Under the pieces are notes generated by a model that ran no database searches, had not been told where the DNA came from, and worked only from the letters and a program-made list of their open reading frames with translations. This document shows, one piece after another, positions 16,644-24,770 of a DNA stretch of 44,262 bases; the first letter of the stretch is position 1; each line of letters begins with the position of its first letter. The translations under genes and the position numbers were made by a program. This DNA is from Thiohalocapsa halophila (GTDB lineage Bacteria; Pseudomonadota; Gammaproteobacteria; Chromatiales; Chromatiaceae). The stretch lies in contig NZ_NRRV01000045.1 in assembly GCF_016583825.1 (NCBI RefSeq), positions 1 to 44,262 on the forward strand, in the 5' to 3' direction.

Positions 16644-17066
16644 TCAGCGGCAGGAGGAGGGCGCCAATTCTGTGCCGCTCGTCGCCTCACATTCCCAGTT
16701 CACGCCGCCACCGGTCTGGAGGGTGCCTGTTAGCTGAAGGGTCAAAGTCGAAACGTCTTGGGCACCCGTGGCAGTGATGACGCCATTACCCCCTGAAACC
16801 GCGTAGCTAACAGTGTTGACGAAGGACCCTACGCCAAGGGAAGTCAAATTGAGCCCGAGTTGTGTCGTAGTGGGAAGAGCGTTATTGACCTGCGCGAACT
16901 CGCTCACCGCAGCCTTGGGCTGCCCGAGGGAGTTGAAGACTTCCGTCGCACGAGCCTTGCGGACGTAGTCCAGGTAAGATGGAATGGCGATGGCGGCGAG
17001 GATGCCGATGATGGCAACGACGATCATCAGTTCGATGAGCGTGAAGCCGGATTGCTGTTTCTTCAT
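16644..17066 (-). CDS. pilA: Type IV major pilin
   Basis: A 140-residue prepilin. MKKQQSGFTLIELMIVVAII shows the short charged leader, the G|FTLIE prepilin peptidase site and the Glu5 of mature pilin. The hydrophobic helix then leads into PSYLDYVRKARATEVFNSLG. Two cysteines near the C-terminus (CEATSGTELAPSSC) would form the usual disulfide loop. ATG 17066 is preceded by AGGAG; the longer ORF from 17192 overlaps the promoter and is rejected. Transcription probably uses the sigma-54 site at 17188-17203. Pilin is polymerised into type IV pili used in twitching, adhesion and DNA uptake; assembly genes are not in the window. Confidence 0.93.
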   Translation of the reverse strand: MKKQQSGFTLIELMIVVAIIGILAAIAIPSYLDYVRKARATEVFNSLGQPKAAVSEFAQVNNALPTTTQLGLNLTSLGVGSFVNTVSYAVSGGNGVITATGAQDVSTLTLQLTGTLQTGGGVNWECEATSGTELAPSSCR

Positions 17067-17187
17067 GGTGTGGCTCCTAAGTCGGTTTGGACGCGGGCGG
17101 CGAGTAGGCAGTCGCGTGGCTAGACCTCTCAGCGCCGGTCGCATTAGAGTCCGCGAGCCGCGCGCCAATGCCCGCACTTTAGCGACC

Positions 17188-17203
17188 TGCAAAAGAGGGG
17201 CCA
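17188..17203 (-). promoter_or_regulatory. Sigma-54 promoter of pilA
   Basis: On the minus strand TGGCCCCTCTTTTGCA has GG and GC separated by exactly ten bases, the -24/-12 signature of RpoN promoters, with TTGCA at the -12 side. The start point would fall near 17178, leaving a leader of about 110 bases before pilA. In Pseudomonas and relatives pilA is RpoN/PilR controlled. Confidence 0.75.
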
Positions 17204-17420
17204 GACCGCGCCCCCTTGGTCGTTTGACATAACCGACTGTTTTTTCAACTCTGTTGGTTTCGGCGACAGGAAAGGGACGGCTTTCATGCTAGTGGTGGGG
17301 TGCCACGATCGGCGGAGGGTGGCGGAAAGTGACAATTTTCGTCACACCGCAGGCGGCGTTTCCCGTCACCGTTGCTCGGGAATGCCCTGTATGGGGGCGC
17401 AAGGAAGCCAGCAGGGTCAG

Positions 17421-17540
17421 GTCTTGCAATCACGCATCTTTTGCCGCGTTGAGCAGGTTGCGTGGCAAGACCGCATCCCGAGGCGGCCGCGTTGCTGCTC
17501 GGCACGGTAGCGCTCGCCCGCGGCGGCGGGCTGCGCCGCC
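17421..17540. repeat. Interspersed stem-loop repeat, copy 1
   Basis: GTCTTGC at 17421-17427 pairs exactly with GCAAGAC at 17465-17471, enclosing about 37 bases (ATCACGCATCTTTTGCCGC...). It continues GTTGCTGCTCGGCACGGTAG. Eight related copies lie in the window. Confidence 0.75.
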
Positions 17541-17735
17541 TCACCAGTGCGCTCGCCACGACACCCCTTTGAGCCCGGTTGGTTATCCTGCGGACCGAGC
17601 GGACCGACAGTTCGCTTGACTGTTGCTTCCGACCCCGCCTCGCGGCGACGCAGTTACCCTTGGCTACGGAGCTTCGGGCCACGAAGACACGGGCTTTGAC
17701 CGTGCTGATGAGGCGCCCTCGCACTGGGAGCGGCC
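17541..17735 (-). other. Putative group II intron 5' fragment (copy of 25905-26085)
   Basis: This segment matches 25905-26085 at most positions (for example CTCGCCACGACACCCCTTTG and CCACGAAGACACGGGCTTT). That longer region contains an N-terminal scrap of an intron-encoded reverse transcriptase, so this looks like another piece of the same intron without any coding part. Confidence 0.4.
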
Positions 17736-17962
17736 GCTGGCCGCGACGCTGTGCCGACATCGCTGCCAAGGCCGTCGCGGCAGGGATGCCGCTCCCACAG
17801 GGCGCACAGGTTGCTGTGGGAGCGGCCTCTGGCAGCGGTTGATGGCTTGCCGGCGGCGAGGGACGGGGCCGATGCGGCGTCGCCGGTGTGGGCAGTCAGT
17901 CTTTGGGCGCGGGGCGCTCGCGCTGGAAGGCGAGCCAGCGTGTTGCGGGGTCCGCGCTGAGT
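17736..17962. repeat. REP pair joined to two nuclease-gene tails
   Basis: A REP pair (17775-17845) is followed by a module ending in the reverse complement of RERPAPKD-stop (17895-17925), the DUF2887 C-terminus. This runs directly into the reverse complement of LSADPATRWLAF, an Rpn segment (compare 29660-29705). The two coding scraps come from different genes. Confidence 0.6.
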
Positions 17963-17964
17963 GC

Positions 17965-18003
17965 GAAGGATGGGTTTCGCTTCGCTCTACCCATCCTACG
18001 GCA
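17965..18003. repeat. GGATGGGTTTCGCTTCGCTC palindromic repeat
   Basis: GGATGGGT and ACCCATCC flank a TTCGCTTCGCTCT core, giving a stable hairpin. Palindromes of this type are common dispersed repeats in Gammaproteobacteria. Confidence 0.6.
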
Positions 18004-18076
18004 CTCCCATGGGGAAGGGCGCTGCGCTGTGGGAGCGGCTTCAGCCGCGAGCGCGGCTGCTTGGGCTGTTCTCAGC

Positions 18077-18406
18077 CCGAAAGCGCTTGTCGTCCCGGGC
18101 GAGCAGCTCCTTGAGCCGTCGGACGATATATTGCACCACCTCCTCGGGGGCGCGATCGCCGAAGTCGCACAGCACCGCGAGCACCAGGGCGTCGGGGTTG
18201 TCCTGCACCAGCAGGCCGGCGCAGTTGATCTGGTGCATGTCCACCAGTTGGTAGCGATAGTCGAGCAGCCCCGGCTCCGCGATGCCGTCGTCCATGGTCA
18301 GGCGCTCGCTGCCGATGTAGAGCAGACACTGGCGGATGGGCCCCGCATGGCCGGCGAGCCGGATATCGGTGTAATAGCGCAGCATGCGCAGCGGCATGTC
18401 GGCATT
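18077..18406 (-). pseudogene. Rpn-family nuclease, internal fragment
   Basis: The reading ADMPLRMLRYYTDIRLAGHA through VRRLKELLARDDKRFR is about 85-90% identical to residues 69-178 of the intact protein at 23859-24713. The PD-(D/E)XK motifs upstream and the coiled C-terminal part are missing. Its 5' side is fused to the 3' end of the mazF-like gene and its 3' side runs into a REP. Confidence 0.75.
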
Positions 18407-18414
18407 TGGGATGA

Positions 18415-18772
18415 TCAGGGCGGCGACGCGCCAAGCCACCTGCTGGCACATCCGACCTCAAGGCAGATCGCTTCGAGTATGCGCGCCATTGAGGTCGGCG
18501 TGACACGACCGACGCGGTGGAGAATCAGCGTTTCGTTCAGCGTAAACAGCTTGTCAAGACGCACGATGCTTGCCTTAGGGAGCACGCCAAGGTCGAAGTC
18601 AGCAGCGCTGATGGCGAGACCGGGGCGATGATGTGTCTGGGACGTGATTTGGGCGGCAACGAAATCACCCTGTGCGTTCGGTGCCTTGAGTACCAGCACC
18701 GGACGGCGCTTCCGCGCCGACAAGTCAGAAAATGGGGAAGGGCAGTAGGACGACGTCAGACGGCTGGGGCAT
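18415..18772 (-). pseudogene. MazF/PemK-like toxin with N-terminal frameshift
   Basis: SARKRRPVLVLKAPNAQGDF through VGRVTPTSMARILEAICLE matches the intact copy at 37962-38318. Near 18735 this copy has AATGGGG where the intact one has AACGGG, an extra base that separates the start (MPQPSDVVLLPFPFSDL from ATG 18772) from the rest. MazF-like toxins cut mRNA; the N-terminal strand is part of the fold, so this copy is probably dead. Confidence 0.8.
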
Positions 18773-18959
18773 GGTTCCAGGCGTCGTCGTCGGCGTTGTC
18801 CCAGTCCGTCATGGAGGGCTGCTGTGCCGAGCTGAGCTCGCGGTCTTCACGGACTGCCTCGCGCTGCAACAAGAATTCGGCGAAATCCAACACCTCTTGC
18901 GCTGTTGTCTCCGGCAATTGGTCGACACATTCCAGCAGCTTCTCGGCGACGTCTGACAT
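18756..18959 (-). CDS. Antitoxin of MazF-like pair, copy 1
   Basis: A 67-residue protein MSDVAEKLLECVDQLPETTA, then QEVLDFAEFLLQREAVREDR and an acidic tail DWDNADDDAWNHAPAV. The first half looks like a DUF2281-type helical domain. It overlaps the toxin start by 17 bases. It differs from the copy at 38302-38505 by one residue (Ser/Trp at position 44), so it is still intact while its own toxin is frameshifted; it could in principle neutralise the toxin at 37962. Confidence 0.75.
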   Translation of the reverse strand: MSDVAEKLLECVDQLPETTAQEVLDFAEFLLQREAVREDRELSSAQQPSMTDWDNADDDAWNHAPAV

Positions 18960-19046
18960 GATGGATCTCCAGCGCAAATGGTGGGGAGGGTGGGCCTTCA
19001 GCATAGCGCAGGCTCAATCTGTGACTCGCAGTGCGAAGGGGGGACA

Positions 19047-19206
19047 GGTTTTGCAATCGCACATTGCTTGCCGCTTTGAGCATGTTGCTTGGCAAGACCG
19101 AATCCCGGTGCGACCTCGTTGCTGCCCGGCACCGTAGCGATCACCCGCGGCGGCGACAAGTGCCTTGGAGCCGTGCGTGCATGGGCGGAGCGCGCCTGTC
19201 CAGCTG
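19047..19206. repeat. Interspersed stem-loop repeat, copy 2
   Basis: GGTTTTGC (19047-19054) pairs with GCAAGACC (19092-19099) with one G-U pair. The right half reads CGTTGCTGCCCGGCACCGTA and ends CGCGCCTGTCCAGCTG before a REP pair. Confidence 0.8.
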
Positions 19207-19480
19207 TGGGAGCGGCCTCTGGCCGCGATGACTCTAGCAGCTGTCGATGGCGTTGCATCGTCGCGGCAGGGATGCCGCTCCCACGGTGCCAAAGGGCAGG
19301 GGATCAGCAGGTCGGCGAGCTTGAAGACGGCGCCGGGCGCGGCAAGGCCGCCGAGCGGGCAGCGGGCCTGCCCGGCTATCCTTGCTGCTGACGCCGCCGA
19401 CGCGGCTTCGAGCCGCGTCGGCTGCGAGCCGGCTGGGAAGCCGGCGGTCCCAGTGCGCTGTGCCGGACTCAGTGCTGCGG
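19207..19480. repeat. REP pair, coiled-coil tail scrap and GCCGGCTGGGAAGCCGGC palindrome
   Basis: After a REP pair (19207-19290), 19300-19375 reads on the minus strand as a decayed LAVLGAVFKLADLLI tail. It is followed by a CCGGCTGGGAAGCCGG palindrome, seen again at 28160, 31795 and 36720 in the same order. Confidence 0.65.
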
Positions 19481-19542
19481 CTGTGCCGGCGGGATTGGCG
19501 ATCAGGGGCAGTGCTTCGATTCTGCCTTCCTCCCAGCCCTCG

Positions 19543-19870
19543 TCACGAGCATCCTTTGAGCAGGCTGCGCTCGTCGAGCAGTGCACGCTCGCGCACGAAG
19601 GCAGGCCTGTACGCTTCGTCGTCATTGCTCAGTGTCTCGAGCTTGTCGCGTGCGGTATGCACCCCACCGGCCCGTCGGCAATTCGACCCATGATGGCTTC
19701 CTCCTGCCAATGTCTTAAAAAGGGTGTGCACGCACGGCGTTGATGAGCGCGATCAGCAGGGCCGGGCTGTCGGCGAACAGGCACTTGAAGACAGAGTCGT
19801 GCTTCGGATCGAGCAGCGCTTGTATCCAGGGCTCTTTCGCTGTGCCGAGGGTGTCGCTCGCACCGCCTGA
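19543..19870 (-). pseudogene. Rpn-family nuclease with large internal deletion
   Basis: 19740-19870 encodes an Rpn N-terminus (PWIQALLDPKHDSVFKCLFA, then LLIALINAV). 19543-19740 encodes a distal part (DKLETLSNDDEAYRPAFVRE, then RALLDERSLL). The catalytic core between them is gone and the two halves are not in one clean frame. Confidence 0.6.
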
Positions 19871-20095
19871 GAGGGCGATGGGCGGCGAGCCGTTGCCTTC
19901 AGTCGCCCGGGTGCGCGATCGCGGTGGACTGAAAGCCGCTCACCCCGCGTGCCGACTGAAGTCGGCGTTCCCAGAGGGGCGCGGCGAGCGGCTGGCGCTC
20001 GAAGGCGAGCCGGCAGCTTGCTCCCGCGGCCAAGGAGCCGGGGCTTCCAGCCTTCGAGGATGTGCGCGGGCAGTCGCACTGACCGATGCGTGGGT

Positions 20096-20437
20096 TCAGC
20101 CGCGCGCTGCATCCTCCAGCACCTTAGCGGCCCACTTCTTAAGACTCGTTGCTTGGCGCTTAGCGGCCTCTAGCGCGGCGGCATGGACTGGCGGGTCAAT
20201 ACGCAGCATCAACTTGCAGCTGGCGGGCTTGTCGGGCTCTTAGTCCAGCTTGGCGCAAGCTTCGATGTAGTCGTCGATGGCCTCATGAAAAGCCTGCTCG
20301 AATGCGGCAATCGATTCACCGTGAAACGAAATGATGTCGTCGATATCCATGACTCGGCCGACGATGATTCGATCGTCGGGGTCGAACGTCATGCTGGCGT
20401 GATAGCCGCGATAGCGCATCGTGTTGGGCGTGCTCAT
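20096..20437 (-). pseudogene. hicB: HicB antitoxin with nonsense codon
   Basis: ATG 20437 starts MSTPNTMRYRGYHASMTFDP, then DDIISFHGESIAAFEQAFHE, a HicB-type degraded RNase H-like domain. After KLD a TAA (20240-20242) interrupts the frame; the same frame then continues EPDKPASCKLMLRIDPPVHA and KKWAAKVLEDAA, the C-terminal ribbon-helix-helix DNA-binding domain, to TGA 20096-20098. A Lys codon (AAG or AAA) turning into TAA explains this. Its ATG lies against the target duplication of the IS element at 20446. The truncated protein might still bind toxin but not operator DNA. Confidence 0.8.
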
Positions 20438-22339
20438 GGTGTGATGGCCTTGATCATAACTCCGACCAAAACCCAGTTCGGTAGTGAGGCATGAGGGGAG
20501 GTGGCAGAACCTCCGAAATTTCCTACCCTTGGAAGTGCAAGCTAACCGAGGGTCGAGAAAGATGCGCGAAGGTCCTGCCAAGTGTGACTGTAGCCGAGTC
20601 GCAGCCGCTTCGCCAGCGGCAGCCCGATGAGGGCCGCCACGCGCCTGGAGCGGGCGCAAGCGCTCGAGGCGGCAGCGGCGTGTCGCGTGGCAGGGCAAAG
20701 CGAACGTGCTGCGGCGGCCGCCGTCGGGCGCCCGCGCAGCACCTTGCGGGACTGGGCGCAGACGCAAGGCGCGTCGCCCGAGGTGCCGACGGCCTTGGCC
20801 GCGTTCTGCGCCTGCGAAGAGGGCGTGCAGTGGCTGCATCGGCTGGTCCTGGCGCTGCAGTTTGTCATCACCCTGCGCGCCGGCGGCGGTGTGCGCTTGG
20901 TGTGTGAGTGCTTGGAGCTCAGCGGCTTGTCGGCGTTCGTCGGCGCCTCTTACGGCAGTCAGCAGGGGTTGAATGCGGCGCTGGAGCAGGCCGTGGTGGC
21001 GATCGCCGCCGAGCAGCGCACGGCGTTGGCCGCCGATATGGCGCCGCGGGCGGTGACGGTGTGCGAGGACGAGACCTTCCATCCGGCGACTTGCCTGGTT
21101 GCGTTGGAACCGGTGTCGGGCTTCATCCTCCTGGAGCAGTACGCCGCGGATCGCACGGCCGCGACCTGGACGCAGGCCCTGCGCGACGCCTGCGCGGGCT
21201 TGCCGATCACCATCGTGCAGGGCACGGCGGATGAGGCGAGCGCGCTGCGCCGGCATATCGAAGGCGACTACGACGCACATCACTCTCCGGACCTGTTCCA
21301 TCTCCAGCACGAGGTCGCCAAGGCGACCGGCCTGACGCTGACGCGCGCGGTGCACGCCGCCGACGCCGAGGTCGCGAGCGCCGAGGCGCAGCTGGCGGCA
21401 GCGCGCGCTGCCGAGCAGGCGTATCGCGCGCAGCGCCACGGCCCGGGGCGCCCGCCGGCGTTTGCGCAGCGCATCCGCGAGGCACTCGCCACGTTGGCCC
21501 GCGTCACCGTCGCACGCGACCAAGCGCAGGCCCGCCAACGCGAAGCCCGTGCGCTGATTCGTGCCCTCGGTGAGGCCTATCACCCCTACGACCTGGAGCG
21601 CGCCGAGGCGCAACCGCCCGAGCGCCTGGCCACCCGCCTGGAGGGCATTTGGCAACAGCTCGCAGGCCTCGCCCGGGCGGCCGACTTGCCGGCGCGAGCG
21701 CAGGCACATTTGACCAAAGCCCGGCGCTTGACCACCGCGCTGCTGGCGACGGTGACTTTCTTCTTCGCCACCGTGCAACAGCGGGTCGAGGCCCTGAGCT
21801 TGGCGCCGGACATCGAACAGGCTGTCCTGGAGCAACTGATCCCGGCGCTCTACCTCGAGCGCGTCGCCGCGCGCAGCACCCATGCCGAGGTGCGCACCCG
21901 CCTGCGCGCCTTGAGCGCCGAGGTCCTCGCGCCGCTGCTGAAACCAGAGCATCCGATCCAGGCGCTCGACACCGACACGCGCGCCCACCTCGAGCAGGTT
22001 GCCGGCGACTGTGCCGATCTGTTCCAACGCTCCAGCTCCGCGGTCGAGGGCCGCAACGGCCAGCTCTCGCTTCATCACCATGGCCGCCATCGCCTGAGCG
22101 ATCGCAAGCTCGCCGCGCTCACCGCCGTGCACAACTTCCACATCTGCCGCGCCGATGGCACCACCGCCGCCGAGCGCCTGTTCGGCCACGCGCCACCGCC
22201 ACTGTTCGAGCAGGTCCTCGCGCGCGTGCCGCTGCCGCCGCGTCCGCGACGACGACGACCGCGCAGATCAAAGGTGGCGTACCTAACGCCCCTCGCCGCA
22301 TGACGGGGGTGGACGGAGTTATGATCAAGGCCGGTGTGA
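20438..22339. mobile_element. Insertion sequence (DUF6399 transposase) with 7 bp target duplication
   Basis: GGCCTTGATCATAACTCCG at 20446-20464 and its exact complement at 22314-22332 are 19 bp terminal inverted repeats. GGTGTGA flanks both sides (20438-20444 and 22333-22339). Removing the element and one GGTGTGA joins GAGGTCACACC to ATGAGC, restoring a hicA stop overlapping the hicB start. Length between repeat ends is about 1.89 kb with one gene. Confidence 0.88.
20627..22303 (+). CDS. DUF6399-type transposase
   Basis: A 558-residue protein filling the IS. The N-terminus (ERAQALEAAAACRVAGQSER, then RSTLRDW) looks like a helix-turn-helix. VTVCEDETFHPATCLVALEP, IVQGTADEASALRRHI with HHSPDLFHLQHEVAKATG, and SSSAVEGRNGQLSLHHHGRH supply candidate D, D and E catalytic residues of an RNase H-like transposase core, and an Ala/Arg-rich coiled segment sits between them (about residues 240-330). 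I recall the family as DUF6399, often annotated hypothetical. Length appears complete and both IS ends are intact, so the element may be active. ATG 20627 is the first start in frame. Confidence 0.75.
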   Translation: MRAATRLERAQALEAAAACRVAGQSERAAAAAVGRPRSTLRDWAQTQGASPEVPTALAAFCACEEGVQWLHRLVLALQFVITLRAGGGVRLVCECLELSGLSAFVGASYGSQQGLNAALEQAVVAIAAEQRTALAADMAPRAVTVCEDETFHPATCLVALEPVSGFILLEQYAADRTAATWTQALRDACAGLPITIVQGTADEASALRRHIEGDYDAHHSPDLFHLQHEVAKATGLTLTRAVHAADAEVASAEAQLAAARAAEQAYRAQRHGPGRPPAFAQRIREALATLARVTVARDQAQARQREARALIRALGEAYHPYDLERAEAQPPERLATRLEGIWQQLAGLARAADLPARAQAHLTKARRLTTALLATVTFFFATVQQRVEALSLAPDIEQAVLEQLIPALYLERVAARSTHAEVRTRLRALSAEVLAPLLKPEHPIQALDTDTRAHLEQVAGDCADLFQRSSSAVEGRNGQLSLHHHGRHRLSDRKLAALTAVHNFHICRADGTTAAERLFGHAPPPLFEQVLARVPLPPRPRRRRPRRSKVAYLTPLAA

Positions 22340-22475
22340 CCTCCAGATTCATCAGGAGCTCTCGGGCATCCTTGACGCGATATTTCAACGCTTCCTTGCG
22401 CGGGTGGGGGCGATGGAAGTTTGCCCGATGCCCGTCTTTCTCAAAAGTTACGGATGATCCGCTGCCTTCGATAAC
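22333..22475 (-). pseudogene. hicA: HicA toxin, C-terminal fragment cut by the IS
   Basis: The minus strand reads VIEGSGSSVTFEKDGHRANF, HRPHPRKEALKYRVKDAREL and LLMNLEVTP, the C-terminal two thirds of a HicA-like toxin including the FHRPHP signature. The N-terminus with the catalytic region is missing; an in-frame TGA precedes Val. The original CCA-TGA ending is replaced by the IS end. HicA is an mRNA interferase. Confidence 0.75.
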
Positions 22476-23581
22476 TCACGCGTGCGCTGCGCTGCCTCGA
22501 TCAAAGCTGGCGGTACCTTCTTGTGCAAGGTGTTGAGCCAAGCCGTGCTGTCGGCGCTGTCGATGGTGGGGATTGCGAGATCGAGCAAGATGTCGAAGTC
22601 GTCGATCTGCTCCATGATGGCTCGGCTCGTCGCCGCGACCTCTGGGCCGAAGCGGTTCTGGATCTGGCCGACCAGCATGTTGCAGCTCGAGCGCAGCTCT
22701 TCGAGGCGGGCGCGGCGCGCGGTCGCTTCCGGGTCCGGCTGCTCGCGCAGCCCGAAGAAGCGATCCGGCGTGGCTGTGTATTCGTGCTGGAGCAGTGCCA
22801 GGGAAGTGATGCCGATGTCGTGCTCGCGGATGGTGGCGCGCAGTTGCTCCAGTTGCTTGCGCTGCCATGCGTTGTCATCCGGATGCGCAGTCGTATCCGG
22901 CAGTGTTGTCAATACATCGGTTTCGTCGCGCTCGCACAGCTCGATGGCCATCTGGTCGATCCGGAACGGGTCTTGTGGGTCGATCCAGAAGAAGCATCGG
23001 TAGCGGTAGTCGATATCCCATGGCGGCTCCCAGTCGCCAGCGAGCGAGCCCATGTCCGCGCCATGCGTCGGCTGGGTGAGGTACTGCAGCCAATGCAGCA
23101 GGTCCAGGCGCAGCCCATAGGCTTGCCATGGGCGCAGGTACGCAGCCGTGGCGATGAAGCCTCGGACCCTTTGCAACAGGGGGTCGGTCTGTGGCGGGAT
23201 CTCGAACGGATGCTCGGCCATGGCCTCGTCGAGGGCGAAGCGCACATGGGCGTGCGGCCGCTGCCGCTGCGAGCCGAGCCCTCGCCAGCGCTCACGCTGC
23301 GCTTCGTCTGACGCCCGTTGCAGCAGGAAGAGGAAGGCGCCGACTGCGAAATGCGGCGGTAGGCACGCATGCAGGTTGCCGAGCTGCTTGCGCAGCAGCC
23401 GGTCGAGCCATTCGACGGGCAGGCGATTGCTGTGCTGGTGCAGCCGGCCCTGCAACAAAACATATTCCTCGAGCGCATTCTCCGGCGTGCCGTCGCCCCA
23501 TTTGTAGAATCGCATGGCGAGGGACAGCATTCCGGTGTCCGGTGCAATGACGTAGTAGTCGTACCAGGCGCGTGTTGACAT
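22448..23581 (-). CDS. Unrecognised 377-residue protein with chimeric C-terminus
   Basis: From ATG 23581 the protein starts MSTRAWYDYYVIAPDTGMLS and runs to ELSKAADHP. No domain is recognised. It has aromatic-rich stretches (RFYKWGDGTP; DYRYRCFFWIDPQDPFRIDQ) and helical, charged C-terminal regions, with no signal peptide or membrane helix. The coding sequence is not repetitive and keeps one frame over 1.1 kb, supporting a real gene. Its last nine codons read DNA that in another frame is the hicA fragment, so a deletion appears to have joined its 3' end to hicA and the native C-terminus may be lost. A REP/coil-tail repeat lies just upstream. Confidence 0.6.
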   Translation of the reverse strand: MSTRAWYDYYVIAPDTGMLSLAMRFYKWGDGTPENALEEYVLLQGRLHQHSNRLPVEWLDRLLRKQLGNLHACLPPHFAVGAFLFLLQRASDEAQRERWRGLGSQRQRPHAHVRFALDEAMAEHPFEIPPQTDPLLQRVRGFIATAAYLRPWQAYGLRLDLLHWLQYLTQPTHGADMGSLAGDWEPPWDIDYRYRCFFWIDPQDPFRIDQMAIELCERDETDVLTTLPDTTAHPDDNAWQRKQLEQLRATIREHDIGITSLALLQHEYTATPDRFFGLREQPDPEATARRARLEELRSSCNMLVGQIQNRFGPEVAATSRAIMEQIDDFDILLDLAIPTIDSADSTAWLNTLHKKVPPALIEAAQRTRELSKAADHP

Positions 23582-23661
23582 GGCAGTGGGCTGAAGTGTT
23601 GCGAGTGGCGCGGTCGTGGCTGTGGAACGGCTTTCGGCCGGTGCGATGCGCTGGTGGCGTC

Positions 23662-23858
23662 GCCGGGTCTGTCGCGGCAGGGATGCCGCTCCCACGGTGC
23701 CAAGCGTCAGGGGAACAGCACGTCCGCCAGCTTGAATACGGTGCCGAGCATGGACCACACTGCCCAGCAGGCAGCAGTTCGTTGCGCTGGCTGTAGGGGC
23801 GACGAGGCGCCGCAGCGCTGTCCCTGCCCGAGGGCGGTGCGGCGCCTTGGCAGCGCTG
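23662..23858. repeat. REP half, coiled-coil tail scrap and Rpn-associated spacer
   Basis: GTCGCGGCAGGGATGCCGCT, then a minus-strand FKLADVLF-like scrap (23700-23745), then a spacer ending GCGGCGCCTTGGCAGCGCTG that leads into the Rpn stop. The block recurs at 35405-35595 nearly unchanged and, more diverged, at 28620-28815 and 38745-38900. Confidence 0.75.
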
Positions 23859-24713
23859 TCAATCGGTCTGTTGGTCGTCGCGGATCGCATCGTCGTCTTG
23901 GGCGGCGGCGATGCGCTCGACCTCGGCGATGTCGAGGCCGAGCAGCTCGGCGACCCGGGATGCATCAAGCTGGGCGAGCAGTTGGCGGACGACGTGGCGT
24001 TGGGTCTTGGCTGCGCCGCGGGCCTCGCCGCGGGCTGCGCCGCGGGCCTCGCCGTCCTCGTAGCCCAGTTGATAGGATGGAAGCCGTTTGACATCGACTT
24101 GGGTCAGCATCTTTTCTGCCTCTTTGACTTGGGCCTGGAGATTCCGGTTCTCGGAGAGGATCTCCAGCATGGCCATGTATTCACGAAAGCGCTTGTCGTT
24201 GTCGGCGAGCAGCTCCTTGAGCCGTCTGACAATATAGTGCACCACCTGCGCGGGGGCGCGCTCGCCGAAGTCGCACAGCACGGCGAGCACCAGGGCGTCG
24301 GGGTTGTCCTGCACCAGGAGTCCGGCGCAGTTGATCTGGTGCATGTCCACCAGTTGGTAGTGATAGTCGAGCAGCCCCGGCTCCGTGATGCCGTCGGACA
24401 TGGCGAGGCGCTCGCTGCCGATGTAGAGCAGGCACTGGCGCATGGGGCCCGCGTGGCCGGCGAGGCGGATATCGGTGTAGTAGCGCAGCATGCGCAGCGG
24501 CATGTCGGCATCGTTGTTGTTGCTGATCTCGGTATGCAGCAGGAATGCCTCGCCGTTCGCTCCGCGCATGCGGGCGACGAGGTCGGCGCGGCGGTCTTCG
24601 ACCCGCTGGTTCTGCGTCTCCAGCAGCTCGACGGCCTCGCCGATGAGCCGCGTGCGGGTCTTATCGTCGGTGGCGGCGCTGAGCTGTTCGTAGAGATGCA
24701 GGGCGGCGCGCAT
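23859..24713 (-). CDS. Rpn-family PD-(D/E)XK nuclease with swapped N-terminal leader
   Basis: A 284-residue protein. QRVEDRRADLVARMRG and AFLLHTEISNNNDADMPLRM hold the Asp and E-x-S part of the PD-(D/E)XK core. A long helical region follows (LEILSENRNLQAQVKEAEKM), then a repeat-rich Gly/Ala/Glu linker (GEARGAARGEARGAAK) and a C-terminal ASRVAELLGLDIAEVERIAA helix pair. Rpn proteins in E. coli are DNA endonucleases that promote RecA-independent recombination. The first 30 residues (MRAALHLYEQLSAATDDKTR) resemble the leader of the coiled-coil proteins here, not the leader of its paralogue at 35596-36423, so this is a gene fusion. An ATG around MAMLEILSE could give a short C-terminal product. 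Confidence 0.75.
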   Translation of the reverse strand: MRAALHLYEQLSAATDDKTRTRLIGEAVELLETQNQRVEDRRADLVARMRGANGEAFLLHTEISNNNDADMPLRMLRYYTDIRLAGHAGPMRQCLLYIGSERLAMSDGITEPGLLDYHYQLVDMHQINCAGLLVQDNPDALVLAVLCDFGERAPAQVVHYIVRRLKELLADNDKRFREYMAMLEILSENRNLQAQVKEAEKMLTQVDVKRLPSYQLGYEDGEARGAARGEARGAAKTQRHVVRQLLAQLDASRVAELLGLDIAEVERIAAAQDDDAIRDDQQTD

Positions 24714-24770
24714 GGTGGGGTATGCCGGTGCGCTGCGCAGTCAGCCATGCTCGCGCTGAGGCGCGCGACG

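Noticed and set aside
17067..17192. Longer start for pilA
   Set aside because: It would place the prepilin leader inside the protein and overlap the sigma-54 promoter region; MKKQQSGFTLIE is the true leader.
20240..22189. 649-codon minus-strand ORF
   Set aside because: It is antisense to the transposase. Only its final 65 codons, the HicB part, are real.
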